DNA from: Sinonovacula constricta | Taxonomy: Eukaryota; Mollusca; Bivalvia; Cardiida; Solecurtidae | DNA length: 64,000 nt | Direction of reading: 5' to 3' | Assembly (NCBI GenBank): GCA_007844125.1 | Contig: CM017555.1 | Location: 23,983,221-24,047,220 of the forward strand | Shown: one piece after another, positions 13,230-24,027 of the stretch | Position numbering within the stretch: position 1 is the first letter of the stretch | Layout of the letters: each line of letters begins with the position of its first letter | Made by a program: the position numbers and the translations under genes | The notes under the pieces: generated by a model | What the model was told of the DNA's origin: nothing | The model's input: the letters and a program-made list of their open reading frames with translations, nothing else | Databases searched by the model: none

Positions 13230-13500
13230 CGCAAAAGCTCAGGTGGTAGAGCGTCGGCTTGCGGATCGGGAGGTTGTGGGTTCAAACCCCGGCCGGGTCA
13301 AACCAAAGACTTTAAAGTTGGTAGTAGTGGCTTCCCTCCAAACGCTCGGGCCTAATGGGACAGCATTACGCCTTACTCGTCGGTGTCAGTATAATGGACC
13401 GGCCGGATTCAGTCCCTGGGCACCACATCAGTGCTCCTGTGCTATAATGATAGAAATGTCGCTGCACAGTATCGGCAAAATGCCGACTAATCCCATCCCT
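13230..13500 (+). repeat. tRNA-derived SINE, family B, copy 1
   Basis: The head contains agctcaggtggtagagcgtc (box A) and gtgggttcaaaccccgg (box B), followed by a body (gggtcaaaccaaagacttta, gtcagtataatg, atagaaatgtcgctgcacag) shared almost base for base with 20158-20441. A 135-residue open frame across it reads through the SINE and is not a gene. Confidence 0.8.
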
Positions 13501-13814
13501 CTGCTCTTTTCTCTTTGTTGCAACTAGATACATAATTATGCAAAGCCTGAGTTATTGCTGACAAAGGAGTACGGACAAAATCCTTCCAGAGCTAAATTGC
13601 TTCTGTTAATTTATGCAGAGGCGGACCCTTCCGTAAGTTAAATTCGGGCCTGAATGTAAGGGTTATCTCATATTGCCTAAATGTATCTTTGCATAAACTA
13701 ATATTAGTTCTTTAATGGTAGTAACTGGTCGAATTAAATTTTGAGAATATTACAAACTGTTTTGCAATACGCTGTTTTTAACGTGGATATGATCTGACTA
13801 AAGGTTTCTTTCTA

Positions 13815-14105
13815 GTTATCTCAGTCGGTGGAGCATTTGACCGTAGTTTCAGTCTTGCGAAATGGTTAGCAGCTCGAGTCACTTTACTATTTAAAGACAT
13901 ATCTGTATATAAATTCATTGTATGCCTATCTGTTTTAACTCGCTGTGAGTGTGCTTACTGTTAGTTGTTTCACTTTAACGGGATATTTTTTATTAACACT
14001 GTCTGTTTGATAAAAAAAAGTCCAGGAAGTGCGAGGTTGGGGCGCTCCACAAACCAGGTTTAAACACCCCATTCGGTCCTTTTGCCGACTGACCGTTCCC
14101 AAGGC
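13815..14105 (+). repeat. decayed tRNA-like repeat fragments
   Basis: tagttatctcagtcggtggagc near 13814-13835 resembles a tRNA D-arm and box A region. ggcgctccacaaaccaggttt near 14040-14060 followed by acaccccattcggtcc resembles another SINE-like head. Neither folds as a complete tRNA. They may be two fragments rather than one element. Confidence 0.35.
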
Positions 14106-14624
14106 GGTAACTGATGGTTTTTCTTGTTGTATGTTATGTCTCGTCTCTGTGTTTTTGTCACATTTGTATTTACCATGTTCGCCTTTCTCTAGAGGAAGAT
14201 TAAATTCAAATATCTGTGGAAACTTTGATAGGTTCTTTTCTTATTTACCTTTTGATATTGAAAGTAAAATTACCTTCGAGCATATGTAACAGAAGAAAAG
14301 ATCTACTGTTACACACTTTCAATTTTCAGTCTATTAATTATATGGACAGTACACGGGAGGTAATCCACCCATGTCTAAATTAAAATACAACATACATATT
14401 ATTTCCCCTTAATCAATTCGGATTGTACTCGGATAATTCAGTCAAAATCGCTAAATGGCTGCGAATGTGAATTAGGCTCCGCCTACTGGTATTTTCCGCC
14501 ACGGGACCTAGTTTCAGTTCACTCGCCGACTCGGCACTAGTTAACACTACCTTGAAATAACCATCGCCGGTGTAGTATTTCATTAATTGGGTCGCAGTTG
14601 GTAGACATTTTAAAGCCTGCAAAC
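14106..14624. promoter_or_regulatory. 5' flank and presumed promoter region of ADI1
   Basis: It lies directly upstream of the ADI1 start. The last 200 bp are less AT-rich than the surroundings (aggctccgcctactgg, cgccacgggacc, cgccgactcgg). I see no clear TATA box. The promoter role is inferred from position only. Confidence 0.3.
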
Positions 14625-15090
14625 ATGGTGTCGGCTTGGTATATGGACGAGGTTGTGGAAGACCAAAGGAAACCACATCAACTTGACCCCCCTCGGCCGG
14701 TTTCTTTGAAAGAACTTGAAAAACTCGGCGTTCTCTACTTTAAGGTAACGCGTGGAATGTGGCAAATAATTTGTATGTCATTTTGCATTTCGTTTATCAT
14801 GCATGACTCTAGTGATTAGTTGAAACGTGTTGTTTTGCGATTTGAAGGATCACAAATAAACATGCAACAAGTAGATCTTGGCTGGAGTAAACCGGCCCAG
14901 GGGCCAAGGACGAAGTAGGAAATATTTCGGCCCGGACTCCAGTGCTCGGTTAGAACAATCTCATACCTACCATTCTAATCCAGCAATATTTTCGTATGCT
15001 TATTGACCTGGAGTCCAAATAATTTGAATGCGTGGTATTTTCTCAGACGTAGGGTATTTTATAGATATAGTAGGACAGTTAATGTGATCC

Positions 15091-16483
15091 AGTTTGGTCG
15101 CCAGTAACGGATCACTATTTAAACAAAGTTTATTTTTTTAGTGTAAACTCAAAATGTCAAGATTGTTTTTATGTTGCAGATAAAGGTATTATCTCTTCTA
15201 ATGATTAATGCAAATGATTTCAAAAAAAATTACTTTTCAGACATTTTACTGGTTCATTTGTACCGCCGCTTACTTCCCCTTTATTGGATCAGTTGCTCCT
15301 ATAACGGATCACGTGACACTGAAGGTGGGAGACCATCTCAAAACGCACATTTATGACAGAAAACAGCTGATTTATTGTAACTGAACAAATCAATAGCAAA
15401 TATGAATGAAACAATGAATGACAGGCATTGGAAGTGATACAAAATGTTCCATTTCTGTTACCACATGGGCCATTCGTGTGCCATTACAGCATTCCTTTAG
15501 CTGTTCAAATAGTTTATCATTTTTTACAACATAACAATAAAAACACAATATGACTATAGGTAAACAACACACAAGAGATCAATATTAAATGGAATGATCA
15601 AGTATGATCATATTTTTTGCTAAAATAGAGTCATCTCAACTGAATAACAAGACTAGTATCAAACTATGAACTATGACTTTCACAAAACAAAACAAGTGGA
15701 CTAGAATATACATGTACAGTTACTATTTCTTCACAATGCTCATGCATATATAGTTACTATTTCTGCACAAAGCTCATGCATTTGCCAGCTTTCATGTTGG
15801 ATATTGAGTGTTGCAATTTAAAAAGCCAACAGTCTATCCAGAATACAATGGCCATGTGTATATATGGACAGTATGTCTATGATACATTGACAATGTGTGC
15901 TGTGTATTTATAACAAAATAATAATATAGGTAAGAAACTGTTGAGTTTTAATGAAGTAAAATACACTTTTGACAGGTAAAACATGTTTGAGACAACCCCT
16001 CAAACAGTATTGTATGCGCAAATCATATCCCGCGATATTACGTTTTGTGTATTGAAGCATAAAATGTGATCCGTTTCTGGTGACTACACAAGGGTTAAAT
16101 TAAATACTACTACAGAAATTGAACAGTATGTTAAAAGGTTAGTTTAGTATTTACTGAAATCTATGATAACTTACCTTCCAGACGTATATAAACTTGGCAT
16201 GAAATAATTTCGTTTAAACTCAGTTCTGTCTTCTACTCTCGATCAACGTTTTCAAAACGAGGCTGAACTCTTCAGCATTTGCAAATTTGTGTTGACAAAG
16301 CATGCTGGGAAAATTTATAGCTCATTGTTTCGAAAGTAAACAAAGTCTATTTATATTTCTCAAAGGTCTTATAATAGAAATATAGTTTTGAATTTTTATT
16401 CCAGTTACTCGTAAGAATGGCAGAAATCATGTTTTAAGAATTTGATCCGTTACTGGGGAAAGTCCGGTACTGGCGACCAAACT
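15091..16483. mobile_element. inverted-repeat-bounded insertion in ADI1 intron 1
   Basis: agtttggtcgccagta (15091-15106) is matched by its exact reverse complement tactggcgaccaaact at 16468-16483. The next inner tract, taacggatca, also recurs inverted (tgatccgtta, 16443-16452), and related tgatccg / cggatcac pieces occur inside (near 15305 and 16070). There is no transposase frame. It is probably a non-autonomous DNA element; superfamily unknown. Confidence 0.5.
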
Positions 16484-16984
16484 GTATATCATGTTTACGA
16501 GATTTTTATGTATGAAATTCTCAAACATGGTTGATGAGTGTAACACCCCCACCCTACACGCACACAAAAAGTCAAAGGCAGTATATGTATTTTGCATGTA
16601 TATATTTATATGAGGATATGCTGATAATGAACAGCAAATGGATCTTGATGATGATGATAATGATGACAAAAAGTAATGACCATAACAGAAATCTGCTAAG
16701 TTTAATGATGATGATTAAATTAATGAATATGACAATTTTGGGTTTGGTTTCAGATTAACTGCAATTCTGACAAAGCTGAAGACTGGGACAACAACCCAGA
16801 GCTGAAGAAACTGCGAGAGGAGCGCGGCTACACATACCAGGATCTGATCACCTGCTCGCCTGACAAACTACCAGACTATGATAATAAGGTACACCCCCTT
16901 GCAGTAGTCCTGAACACATAGGACTATAAGCTGCTGTATTATCATTCTAGAAAAAATTGGGAAGTCTCAATATATATGTTTTTC

Positions 16985-17110
16985 AATATGTAACATAGGA
17001 AGAAAAATGTGAAGCCAGTCAGGGATTTGAACCTGTGACCCTTCGCTAACAGGAGAAATGATCTACATTCTCTTCATCTTCCTACTACATACACCTCACA
17101 TCCTCAAATT
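16985..17110 (-). repeat. tRNA-like fragment on the minus strand
   Basis: The minus strand reads ggtcacaggttcaaatccctg, a good box B, with no convincing box A at the right distance. It lies in ADI1 intron 2 and is probably a SINE remnant. Confidence 0.3.
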
Positions 17111-17997
17111 TCCATAGATCAGACACTGAACATTCAATTCACAAGCACTTCTCAAACACTTGTACCCTACCACAGGTCATTTACATTGGATGTGAATGTA
17201 ACATAGGGAGTAAAAATGTGTTAAGGTCCAGATAAACAGTTATTTGCAATTATTAATGTAAGATTTTATACAAAGACTTCAAGCAAAAGCTTAAGCTTAT
17301 CATCCTTCTTCAGAAAAAGATATTTAATACATGTATTATCGAAATTAAGTGGTGAATGTTGGTCCAATTTGAATTTTTTATTTATTCAAAAGTGGGGTGG
17401 TGGAGGGGGTGGGAACGAATCTCCTATGATCATGCAATTATTTCTGAACTTGCCGTTCTTTCAAAGACTGTGTTATATTTAGTTTGAGAGATTTGAAAAG
17501 ACTGCAATACTTGTAAAGTTTTTTTAAGCTCAACAGTCTGGCCCTTCTTGAACTGTGCAAATGCTGTAATAAAAATCATGTGAACTATCATTCACAGTAC
17601 TCTAATTAGCTCATTAGTGGCACAAAAATATTGTATAAAGTGCAGATCATTTGGTCCTGTTTGTCACATACTGACTTAGAACTGTGATGAATAATATTAA
17701 TATAATTAATATAACACTTTTTTTATAAAAGTACCAATTATTTCAGCTAAAGATGTTCTTCACAGAGCATCTACATAGTGATGAGGAGATTCGGCTGTGC
17801 ACTGATGGGAGTGGATATTTCGATGTTCGTGACAAGAATGATCAATGGATCAGGAATTGAGCTACAAAAGGGAGACCTGATTATTCTTCCAGCTGGTATC
17901 TATCACAGGTTCACCCTGGATGAAAAGGTAGGATTGTCATAATTAGCATGATAGTTATCAGGAGCAACATCATAAGCATAATATTTATTGAAACTAT

Positions 17998-18110
17998 TAC
18001 CAGCTAACATCATTATCATCATCATTAAAAACATTGTCGCCATCAATAACAACATCATCGTCATTATAATGTTATCATCTTCACTGTCATTTAGATCATT
18101 GTTGTTGGCA
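17998..18110. repeat. imperfect (ATC)n microsatellite
   Basis: catcattatcatcatcatt and similar degenerate ATC/AAC triplets fill about 110 bp of ADI1 intron 3. A comparable tract lies at 38945-39115. Confidence 0.6.
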
Positions 18111-18118
18111 ATATTATG

Positions 18119-18430
18119 ACCGGACCGGGAAGCACAATCCTTAGAGCATTGGTTCCGTGTTTAGGAGGACTCAGGTTAGATCCTGGGCTGCAACATACAA
18201 CTTCAATTAAAAATAGTAGTGGTATAGCTCCCTTGCTAATGATCATTTAAATAAAAGGGTAGTTAAGTGACTAGTTGGCCCAGCGTGAGGATAATTTGAC
18301 ATGTGTGGTATCATACCTGGTGTTCATGGCATGCTATACACAGCAATGGCAGCACCATATCTCCTCAATTGGACACTCTCTTTAGAAATCTGAAATACTA
18401 TTGGCTGGATAATAAATGCAACAACAAACA
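18119..18430 (+). repeat. tRNA-derived SINE, family A, copy 2
   Basis: It starts accggaccgggaagcacaat and follows the same order as 471-770, including gctcccttgctaatg, aagggtagtt, ggataatttgac and ggtgttcatggcatgctat. Box A and box B are more decayed than in copy 1. It is inserted in ADI1 intron 3. Confidence 0.75.
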
Positions 18431-18796
18431 TCAAATCTGTCACTGTTATACCTATCAGTAATATTTGTTTATTAAAAAAAATGTTGTTCTTCTCCATTAA
18501 CTGTGCTTCCATAGTTTATGAGTTTTGCATGTTTAACCTTGATATTATTTAATATTTAATAGTTACATTGAGGTCCTTTGTTAACAAATTCTGCCTCCAT
18601 ACAGTTAACCTTTTGCCAAGTGTTTATTTTTTTCAAAATATTGTTTCATCATATTACATTTGTTTTACTTTAATTTCAGAACTACATAGAGGCTCATCGC
18701 TACTTTGTTGGAGAACCTGTTTGGACTCCTCACAATAGACCTGCAGAGGATCATCCTTCACGACAGAGCTATACCAAAAACACCCTGGTGGCCTGA

Positions 18797-20157
18797 ACAT
18801 TGTAGACCTACAGACTACCATTCTTTCTGTTAGAGCTATACCAAAAACATCCTGGCGGCCTAAACATTTGTTCGATTCATTCTCATCTATCTTCAACTCT
18901 TTTCTACAGAATAGAACCTTCAGCTTAAGTCTGTGTCAGTTTTCATGTATGTACCAGGTAGTTGGTTGGTTTGAATGAAATATTCTAAAGTTAGCCTATC
19001 CTATAATCCTCTAACAGTTTTCTGACATAAGATAATAAATGGACATGTTACTTAAAATTTCTTAGCAATACCCTTTTAAACTTTCATGGGCTTCTGAGTT
19101 TATGTGAAGAAAAAAAACCTGAATCAAGAAAAAACAAAGAAAAAAGGAAAAGCTGTTTTGGTGTGTTGGTACATTTTCTCTCACTTAAGTGCAGTTTTGT
19201 TGTCAGATTTTTATGTTTGACATTATTATTTTGCATACTTTCAATACATATAAGAAGTTAAAACATTTCTTTTACAATAAGTTCGTTTTTATTCAATTCT
19301 ATAGAATCCCTGTCAGGTTGAAAACGATTGTAATTGCAAGTTTTACTCATCATGCATTATTCTTTTACCACAGAGCATTTACTGGATTATTTTCGTTTTG
19401 TTTAATTTTATTAGAAATAGAATATTAGAAAATGATTCATAACCTATATTTGTTAGTGATGTGATTACTGGTTGTATTGTATGGCTGTTACATGTTTTAA
19501 ATTGTTTTATGCATATACACATACATGTATATTACTGCTTTGATTTTAGCTTCAAGACCATTGAAATTTTAGACACACATTTTGTTAGACATACGTTTGT
19601 CACAAACATATGTTGAAAATTATTTTTGCATTTTGGAAAAGGTATATCTTACTTTGGAAAGGAATGTTGTATATACATTTGTCATAAAATATTTGAATAT
19701 AAATATGGTGTTTTTTTTATGAATACATGTGTTTTTAAATCATTATTTAATCGTGTTTATATTACTATCGCGTTTATGGTACTCATCTCGGTCTACTAAG
19801 CTGTATTTGCTCAATATTTTTTGTCTTTGCCCTGCCCAAAGTCTCTTTTGTCTTCTTCCTATTTATTTGTACTTTTAATCCTTTCTTCTCTCGCCGTTTT
19901 TTTTCTTTTCTACTGTCTGGATCTTTTTTGTTACTCATAAATTACCTTTTTAATGCCACAACCACTGCCTCCGTCCCTACTAACTCTCCGAAAATTAGTG
20001 TTTCGGCCATTTCGCTTATTATCTCCACATTTTATGTATTCCCATGTTATTATGACGATCAAATATATACTCAAAAAATACTGACAAAGAAAATGTCTTT
20101 AAAACTTTGATTGAAAGTTGTACAATTATGCGTTATCCTAAACCTTAAAACAATGCA
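18797..20157. other. ADI1 3' UTR and downstream flank
   Basis: Just after the stop, agagctataccaaaaacacc tggtggcc (from 18763) is partly repeated at 18833-18862 as agagctataccaaaaacatc ctggcggcc, a short local duplication. The distal part (about 19800-19970) is pyrimidine-rich on the + strand. There is no further gene. Several aataaa-like hexamers are present and I cannot choose between them. Confidence 0.4.
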
Positions 20158-20441
20158 CCGGCCGCAATAGCTCAATCGGTAGAGCGTCGGCTTGCGGATC
20201 GGGAGGTTGCGGGTCCAAACCCCGGCCGGGTCAAATCAAAGACTTTAAAGTTGGTAGTAGTGGCTTCCTTCCTAACGCTCGGGGCTAAGAGGACAACATT
20301 ACGCCTGACTCGCCGGTGTCAGTATAATGTACCGGCCGGGTTCAGTCCCTGGGCACCTCATAAGTGCCCCTGTGCTATAATGATAGAAATGTCGCTGCAC
20401 AGTATCGGCAAAAATGCCGGCAAATCTCATCCCATCCCTAA
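20158..20441 (+). repeat. tRNA-derived SINE, family B, copy 2
   Basis: This copy has the better-preserved head: caatagctcaatcggtagag (box A) and gcgggtccaaaccccgg (box B), closing with ggccgggtca. The body matches 13230-13500 closely and the 3' part (agtatcggcaaaaatgccgg) recurs as a remnant at 63453-63493. Confidence 0.85.
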
Positions 20442-20461
20442 ATAATGCGACCAAAATAAAG

Positions 20462-20661
20462 TTCATATCAATATATGTCGCGAACACCTGACATGATACG
20501 ATACCCAGTCGCATTTTCCTGACCCCGCCGTACCAGAAGCGGAACTACCCTTAGCAAGTAATCTTTATCAATAACATTTATAACGACCTTGGCATGACGC
20601 GACCAGGGATCACCCGTAAATGGAGCCGACGCTCGCTCTCCGATTACCTAGCAGGTCCGGT
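20462..20661 (-). repeat. tRNA-derived SINE, family A, copy 3 (minus strand)
   Basis: On the minus strand it begins accggacctgctaggtaatc and contains gcgtcggctcc, gctaagggtagttccgc and caggtgttcgcgacat, in the order seen in the other family A copies. It sits tail to tail with the family B SINE at 20158-20441. Confidence 0.7.
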
Positions 20662-21506
20662 CTATACACGTTTTCGACACGCACGCCTGTTTAAAACACG
20701 CGTGTACAAGTAGGTCACGTGTTATGACGACATGATCTGAATGTAAGCATATGCCAGATTACCTCAAATTCAGCTACTATGCATAATAAGGTATAACATG
20801 AAAAGCATTGATGCATAGTAAGGTATAATAAAGATCATACATCACATGCGTTTACAAATGAGATGCATGTTTAAATAGCAGATAGAAAGTTGATCTCAGC
20901 AGGTAAATATAAAAATGTCCCTTGAGAATTACCACAGATATTAAAATTTGAACTACCACTGGACACAGGAAACACAATTTAATGTAAACGTGACAAGACA
21001 CTGAGACGAGAATTAAAAAGAGAGACAAGCCACCAAAGCTATGTTATAAATAAGCGTCTGTGGATTTTCTCCAGCATAGACCGGCAACTCTATTATGTTA
21101 CATGTATATGCCAGTGAACCGAATTAAATAAGTGATGAGACACAGTGACAAGTTGCTATGATTATATTTTACAAAACTATCGCCAAGTATAAAAAGATGC
21201 ATAATCGTAAATATTCTATCACAATGAGTAGAAATTGCATTTAATAAGCAAAATAAATTGTCGGAATTAAATTAGTGGCTGTATTCATACTGTAAATGTT
21301 TTATATTGTGATTTATTTAACAAACAAAACGAAACACTTACGATACAACTTTTTATTTATATCACAAACTAACTTTACTACTAAAAGCTACACTGTTATT
21401 TATAATATAAAAAGTGGTCTGGAGAATAACACAAAGGTATGAACATAAAACTTACAGCTAAGTAGTGTGCGCTGATTTTACTTTTTCAAACATAAGTCGG
21501 AGACGT
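20662..21506. other. intergenic / 3' flank of the C1q gene, nothing recognised
   Basis: AT-rich. It includes a small direct repeat (atgcataataaggtataa / atgcatagtaaggtataat, 20778-20830). There is no supported gene. Confidence 0.45.
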
Positions 21507-22789
21507 TTATGTTGCCAAAGCACCAGTAAAGAAAACACTTGAAGTGTGTTCAACGTCCTGGAAGTTGGTAGAGTATGTGACTTCTACGGTGTCTCCGATC
21601 TGTAGATACAGATTGGCAAACAGCGACCCTGAGTTAAAGCCACCAGTAGCATAAGTGAACATGATATTTTCACCATTTCTGTGCAAATCGCAGTACACAA
21701 GCTCTGTTGAAATTGAAACTACATTGGAGGCAAAGTGGTATAGCCCTTCAATTCTGAAAGTAAACAGTCCTGCATTAATGTCATATGAGTCCCCAACGTT
21801 GTGGACAACGATTTTGAATATTGGTCTTCTCTCCTGCAGGGACGATTTTGGATGCTTCACTAAGAAATACACCAGTGAAGCTGAAAACAAAAGTGCGATG
21901 TGTAACTAAATAAACGAAACCTATACAACCTGTCTGTTAACTATGACATTATTTGTACTATCATGATTCGTGCAGCTGGATTTTGCTGTTTTTCGTTGCA
22001 TGAATTGTCACCGCTTTAGAATTTGGATTTAAAACTATTTGGATTAGCTTTAAAACTAAAAGACTGTGTCAATTTTGTTGAACATGTGAAAATGCGTGCA
22101 ACCGCTTTACAAGTTTGATTCCATTTAAGCATAATACGAACAGCTAACTTTCATAGCTTTGGCGGCTATTAACATTTTATTAAATGATAAATGAATGAAT
22201 TGTATTATCACAGTTATGCATATCATAATTACATATCTATGTATGGTTATATATATATGACACCATATAATATGCACTGATGTTTATCAATTATTGCCAT
22301 GTAATTCATTTATCTACTTATTATATGTTAACTGTCACATCTCTACAATATTACTTTACTTACATTTCTGTGGTGTTTCAGTTTTGGCGGTTTATCTTGT
22401 AACACGAACTGAGTTTGGTTGTCTATCGCAAACTGAACATCAACGAACCTTTCATCGATCCTTTGTTTAAAGTTCTCAAAGATGTCCTTTAGCTGATTAT
22501 GGTTAAAGCCCTGCAGTGTAGATTCCTGTTTAAATCTCTCTTCTATGACCTCAAATCTCTTCAGCGATTGTTCTTCGAACTGACTCTGTGTTTGATGCTG
22601 CTCTGCAGATTGTTGTTTAACTTGCCTGTCTATGTGTTTAAGCCTCTTGTCTATTTGATCCATCTTGAACTCAAGCCTTACTAACATCTCAAGTAAGTTC
22701 TTTTCAAATTTGAAGTGAGAACATTTCGTTTCTTCTCCCATTGATGTAAATGAGCATGTTAATAAAACGTAAAATGCCACTACAAGCAT
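21507..22789 (-). CDS. secreted C1q-domain protein (signal peptide, coiled coil, gC1q)
   Basis: Exon 1 (22789-22364, 142 codons) starts MLVVAFYVLLTCSFTS, a typical signal peptide. About 110 Gln/Glu/Lys-rich residues follow with heptad-like spacing (MLVRLEFKMDQIDKRLKHID), predicting a coiled coil for oligomerisation, and the exon ends at a gtaagt donor in phase 0. Exon 2 (about 21880-21507) encodes a globular C1q domain: FKIVVHNVGDSYDINAGLFT, GLYHFASNV, GDTVEVTYS and the end SSVFFTGALAT are typical. Bivalve genomes hold large families of such proteins, taken to bind microbial or other ligands in haemolymph. The obvious acceptor at 21881-21883 needs an incoming phase of 1, whereas exon 1 ends in phase 0. 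In another frame the exon opens with FTGVF, which resembles the first C1q strand. So there is a one-base shift, a small missed exon, or an acceptor at gtgaag|cat (exon start 21854). The call is firm for the domains and open for whether the gene is intact. Confidence 0.75.
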
Positions 22790-22870
22790 ATTTGCACAAT
22801 CGGTAAATGGTCTAACGGAAGATCGGCCTTACTGCATAGCGTGAACTACTGAACGAAACCAATTTCCTTC

Positions 22871-22878
22871 TTATAAAG
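22871..22878 (-). promoter_or_regulatory. possible TATA box of the C1q gene
   Basis: The minus strand reads ctttataa about 82 bp upstream of the C1q start codon, a plausible TATA position given a short 5' UTR. AT-rich context makes chance occurrence likely. Confidence 0.25.
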
Positions 22879-23909
22879 TCTTAACCGTAATTTTTTCAAC
22901 TGCAATCTGAATCGTTTCAACCTTGTAATTATAAGAGTGTTCATCCACATGTGGTGCCAATATATACAAGGGTATTGCCAGTTATCAACAAAGTTCTAAA
23001 TACTCTTAATGGAGGCATACTCTGATTACATTTTCTCCCACAATTATCAATGTACAAACCATGAGAAAGGCTGATCACCATCAAAACTTAGTCTGGTCCT
23101 GGTGCCTTAAGTCTGTCACTTGCCTGTTTTATTTCTTCAGTCAGCAACTGCATGCAAAGGTACATGACTATTAATTTGGAAGATTTGTTCTTGTTATAAA
23201 TATAATCTTTACACAAAATGTCTGGATGGCAACATTGGAGCACCACAGGTCAGCTGGAATACCTTTCAACATTGAGTTCTTCACCCGTCCGGGACTCGAA
23301 CCCTGGTATACACACATCTTATTATATTTGGCAACTAATACTATTCAATGCCACACTGTTTTGAATAAAAGAAAACTAATAAATCAACCGTTGAAACATT
23401 TCAAAGCAGATCTAAGTGTGCTACTGGCCAATGAGTCAGACAAAACGATCAATAATTGCTTTTAAATATAGGAAACAGCGACTCATTAAGTCAGTTTCAT
23501 TTTTTCCAGTATCAGCAATACGCACACACAAAACATGATTTGTCGCTATTGTAATCATAAAACTTGAAAACCAAAATCTGCAGACAAGTTCGAAAAAGTA
23601 TTGCTCTGCGAATGATTTATTTTACAGTTCCTTTCAGGACACTCATAAATGTTTATGTATTTTAAGGTAACTACTTGTACGGTACGGTCGTAAAAGCAAA
23701 GGTAACCACTATTGATCTAGTGTGTGCATCTTATATTAAACACAATTGTTATAGTAGTACTAGTTACACGTCTTGTATTATATAGGCTCTAAAAGTATGT
23801 AGAAGAAGTGCCAATGTCTTAGATTTTGTTGATTTTGTAATAACGGACATAAATTGAATGAACATATAAATGTTTGAACCTTACCACCCGTACGACCAAA
23901 ACAACGATT

Positions 23910-24027
23910 GACATCAGTCATAGTATGTTTGACATCAGTCATGATACATGTTTGATATCAATCATGATACATGTATGTTGGACATCAATCATGATACATG
24001 TATGTTTGATATTAGTCATAATATTGT
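23910..24027. repeat. short tandem repeat, period about 23-28 bp
   Basis: Five units of the form ga(c/t)atca(g/a)tcatgatacatg(tatg)tt lie in a row. Units lengthen from about 23 to 28 bp by gain of tatg or similar. Confidence 0.7.

Larger units (their letters stand above)
14625..18796 (+). pseudogene. ADI1: acireductone dioxygenase (ARD), frameshifted in exon 3
   Basis: ADI1 oxidises acireductone in the methionine salvage pathway, a cupin-fold metal enzyme. Exons: 14625-14744 (starts MVSAWYMDEVVEDQRKPHQL, the conserved ARD N terminus), 16754-16888 (ends SPDKLPDYDNK), 17747-17927, and 18680-18796 ([17 protein letters not shown], ends NTLVA). All introns are phase 0. Exon 3 is 181 nt instead of a multiple of three: after RDKNDQWIR an extra A at 17855 or 17856 brings TGA into frame at 17858-17860. 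Reading resumes one base over as [19 protein letters not shown]. The metal ligands of the family are kept: His and His of [10 protein letters not shown], its Glu, and His of AGIYHRF. Without the extra base the protein would be about 183 residues, close to the usual 179. I used the second Met at 14625 because it matches the family start. Splice sites and residues are otherwise intact, so an assembly or read error is as likely as real decay. Confidence 0.9.

Noticed and set aside
13230..13300. tRNA gene (good box A and box B)
   Set aside because: The acceptor stem does not pair and the same non-tRNA body follows in the copy at 20158, so it is a SINE head.
13120..13527. 135-residue open frame
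   Set aside because: It runs through a SINE; no protein motif, and the frame is broken in the other SINE copy.
14598..14819. Earlier ADI1 start at a TTG codon (14598)
   Set aside because: TTG is not a plausible start here; the ATG at 14625 matches the conserved ADI1 N terminus.
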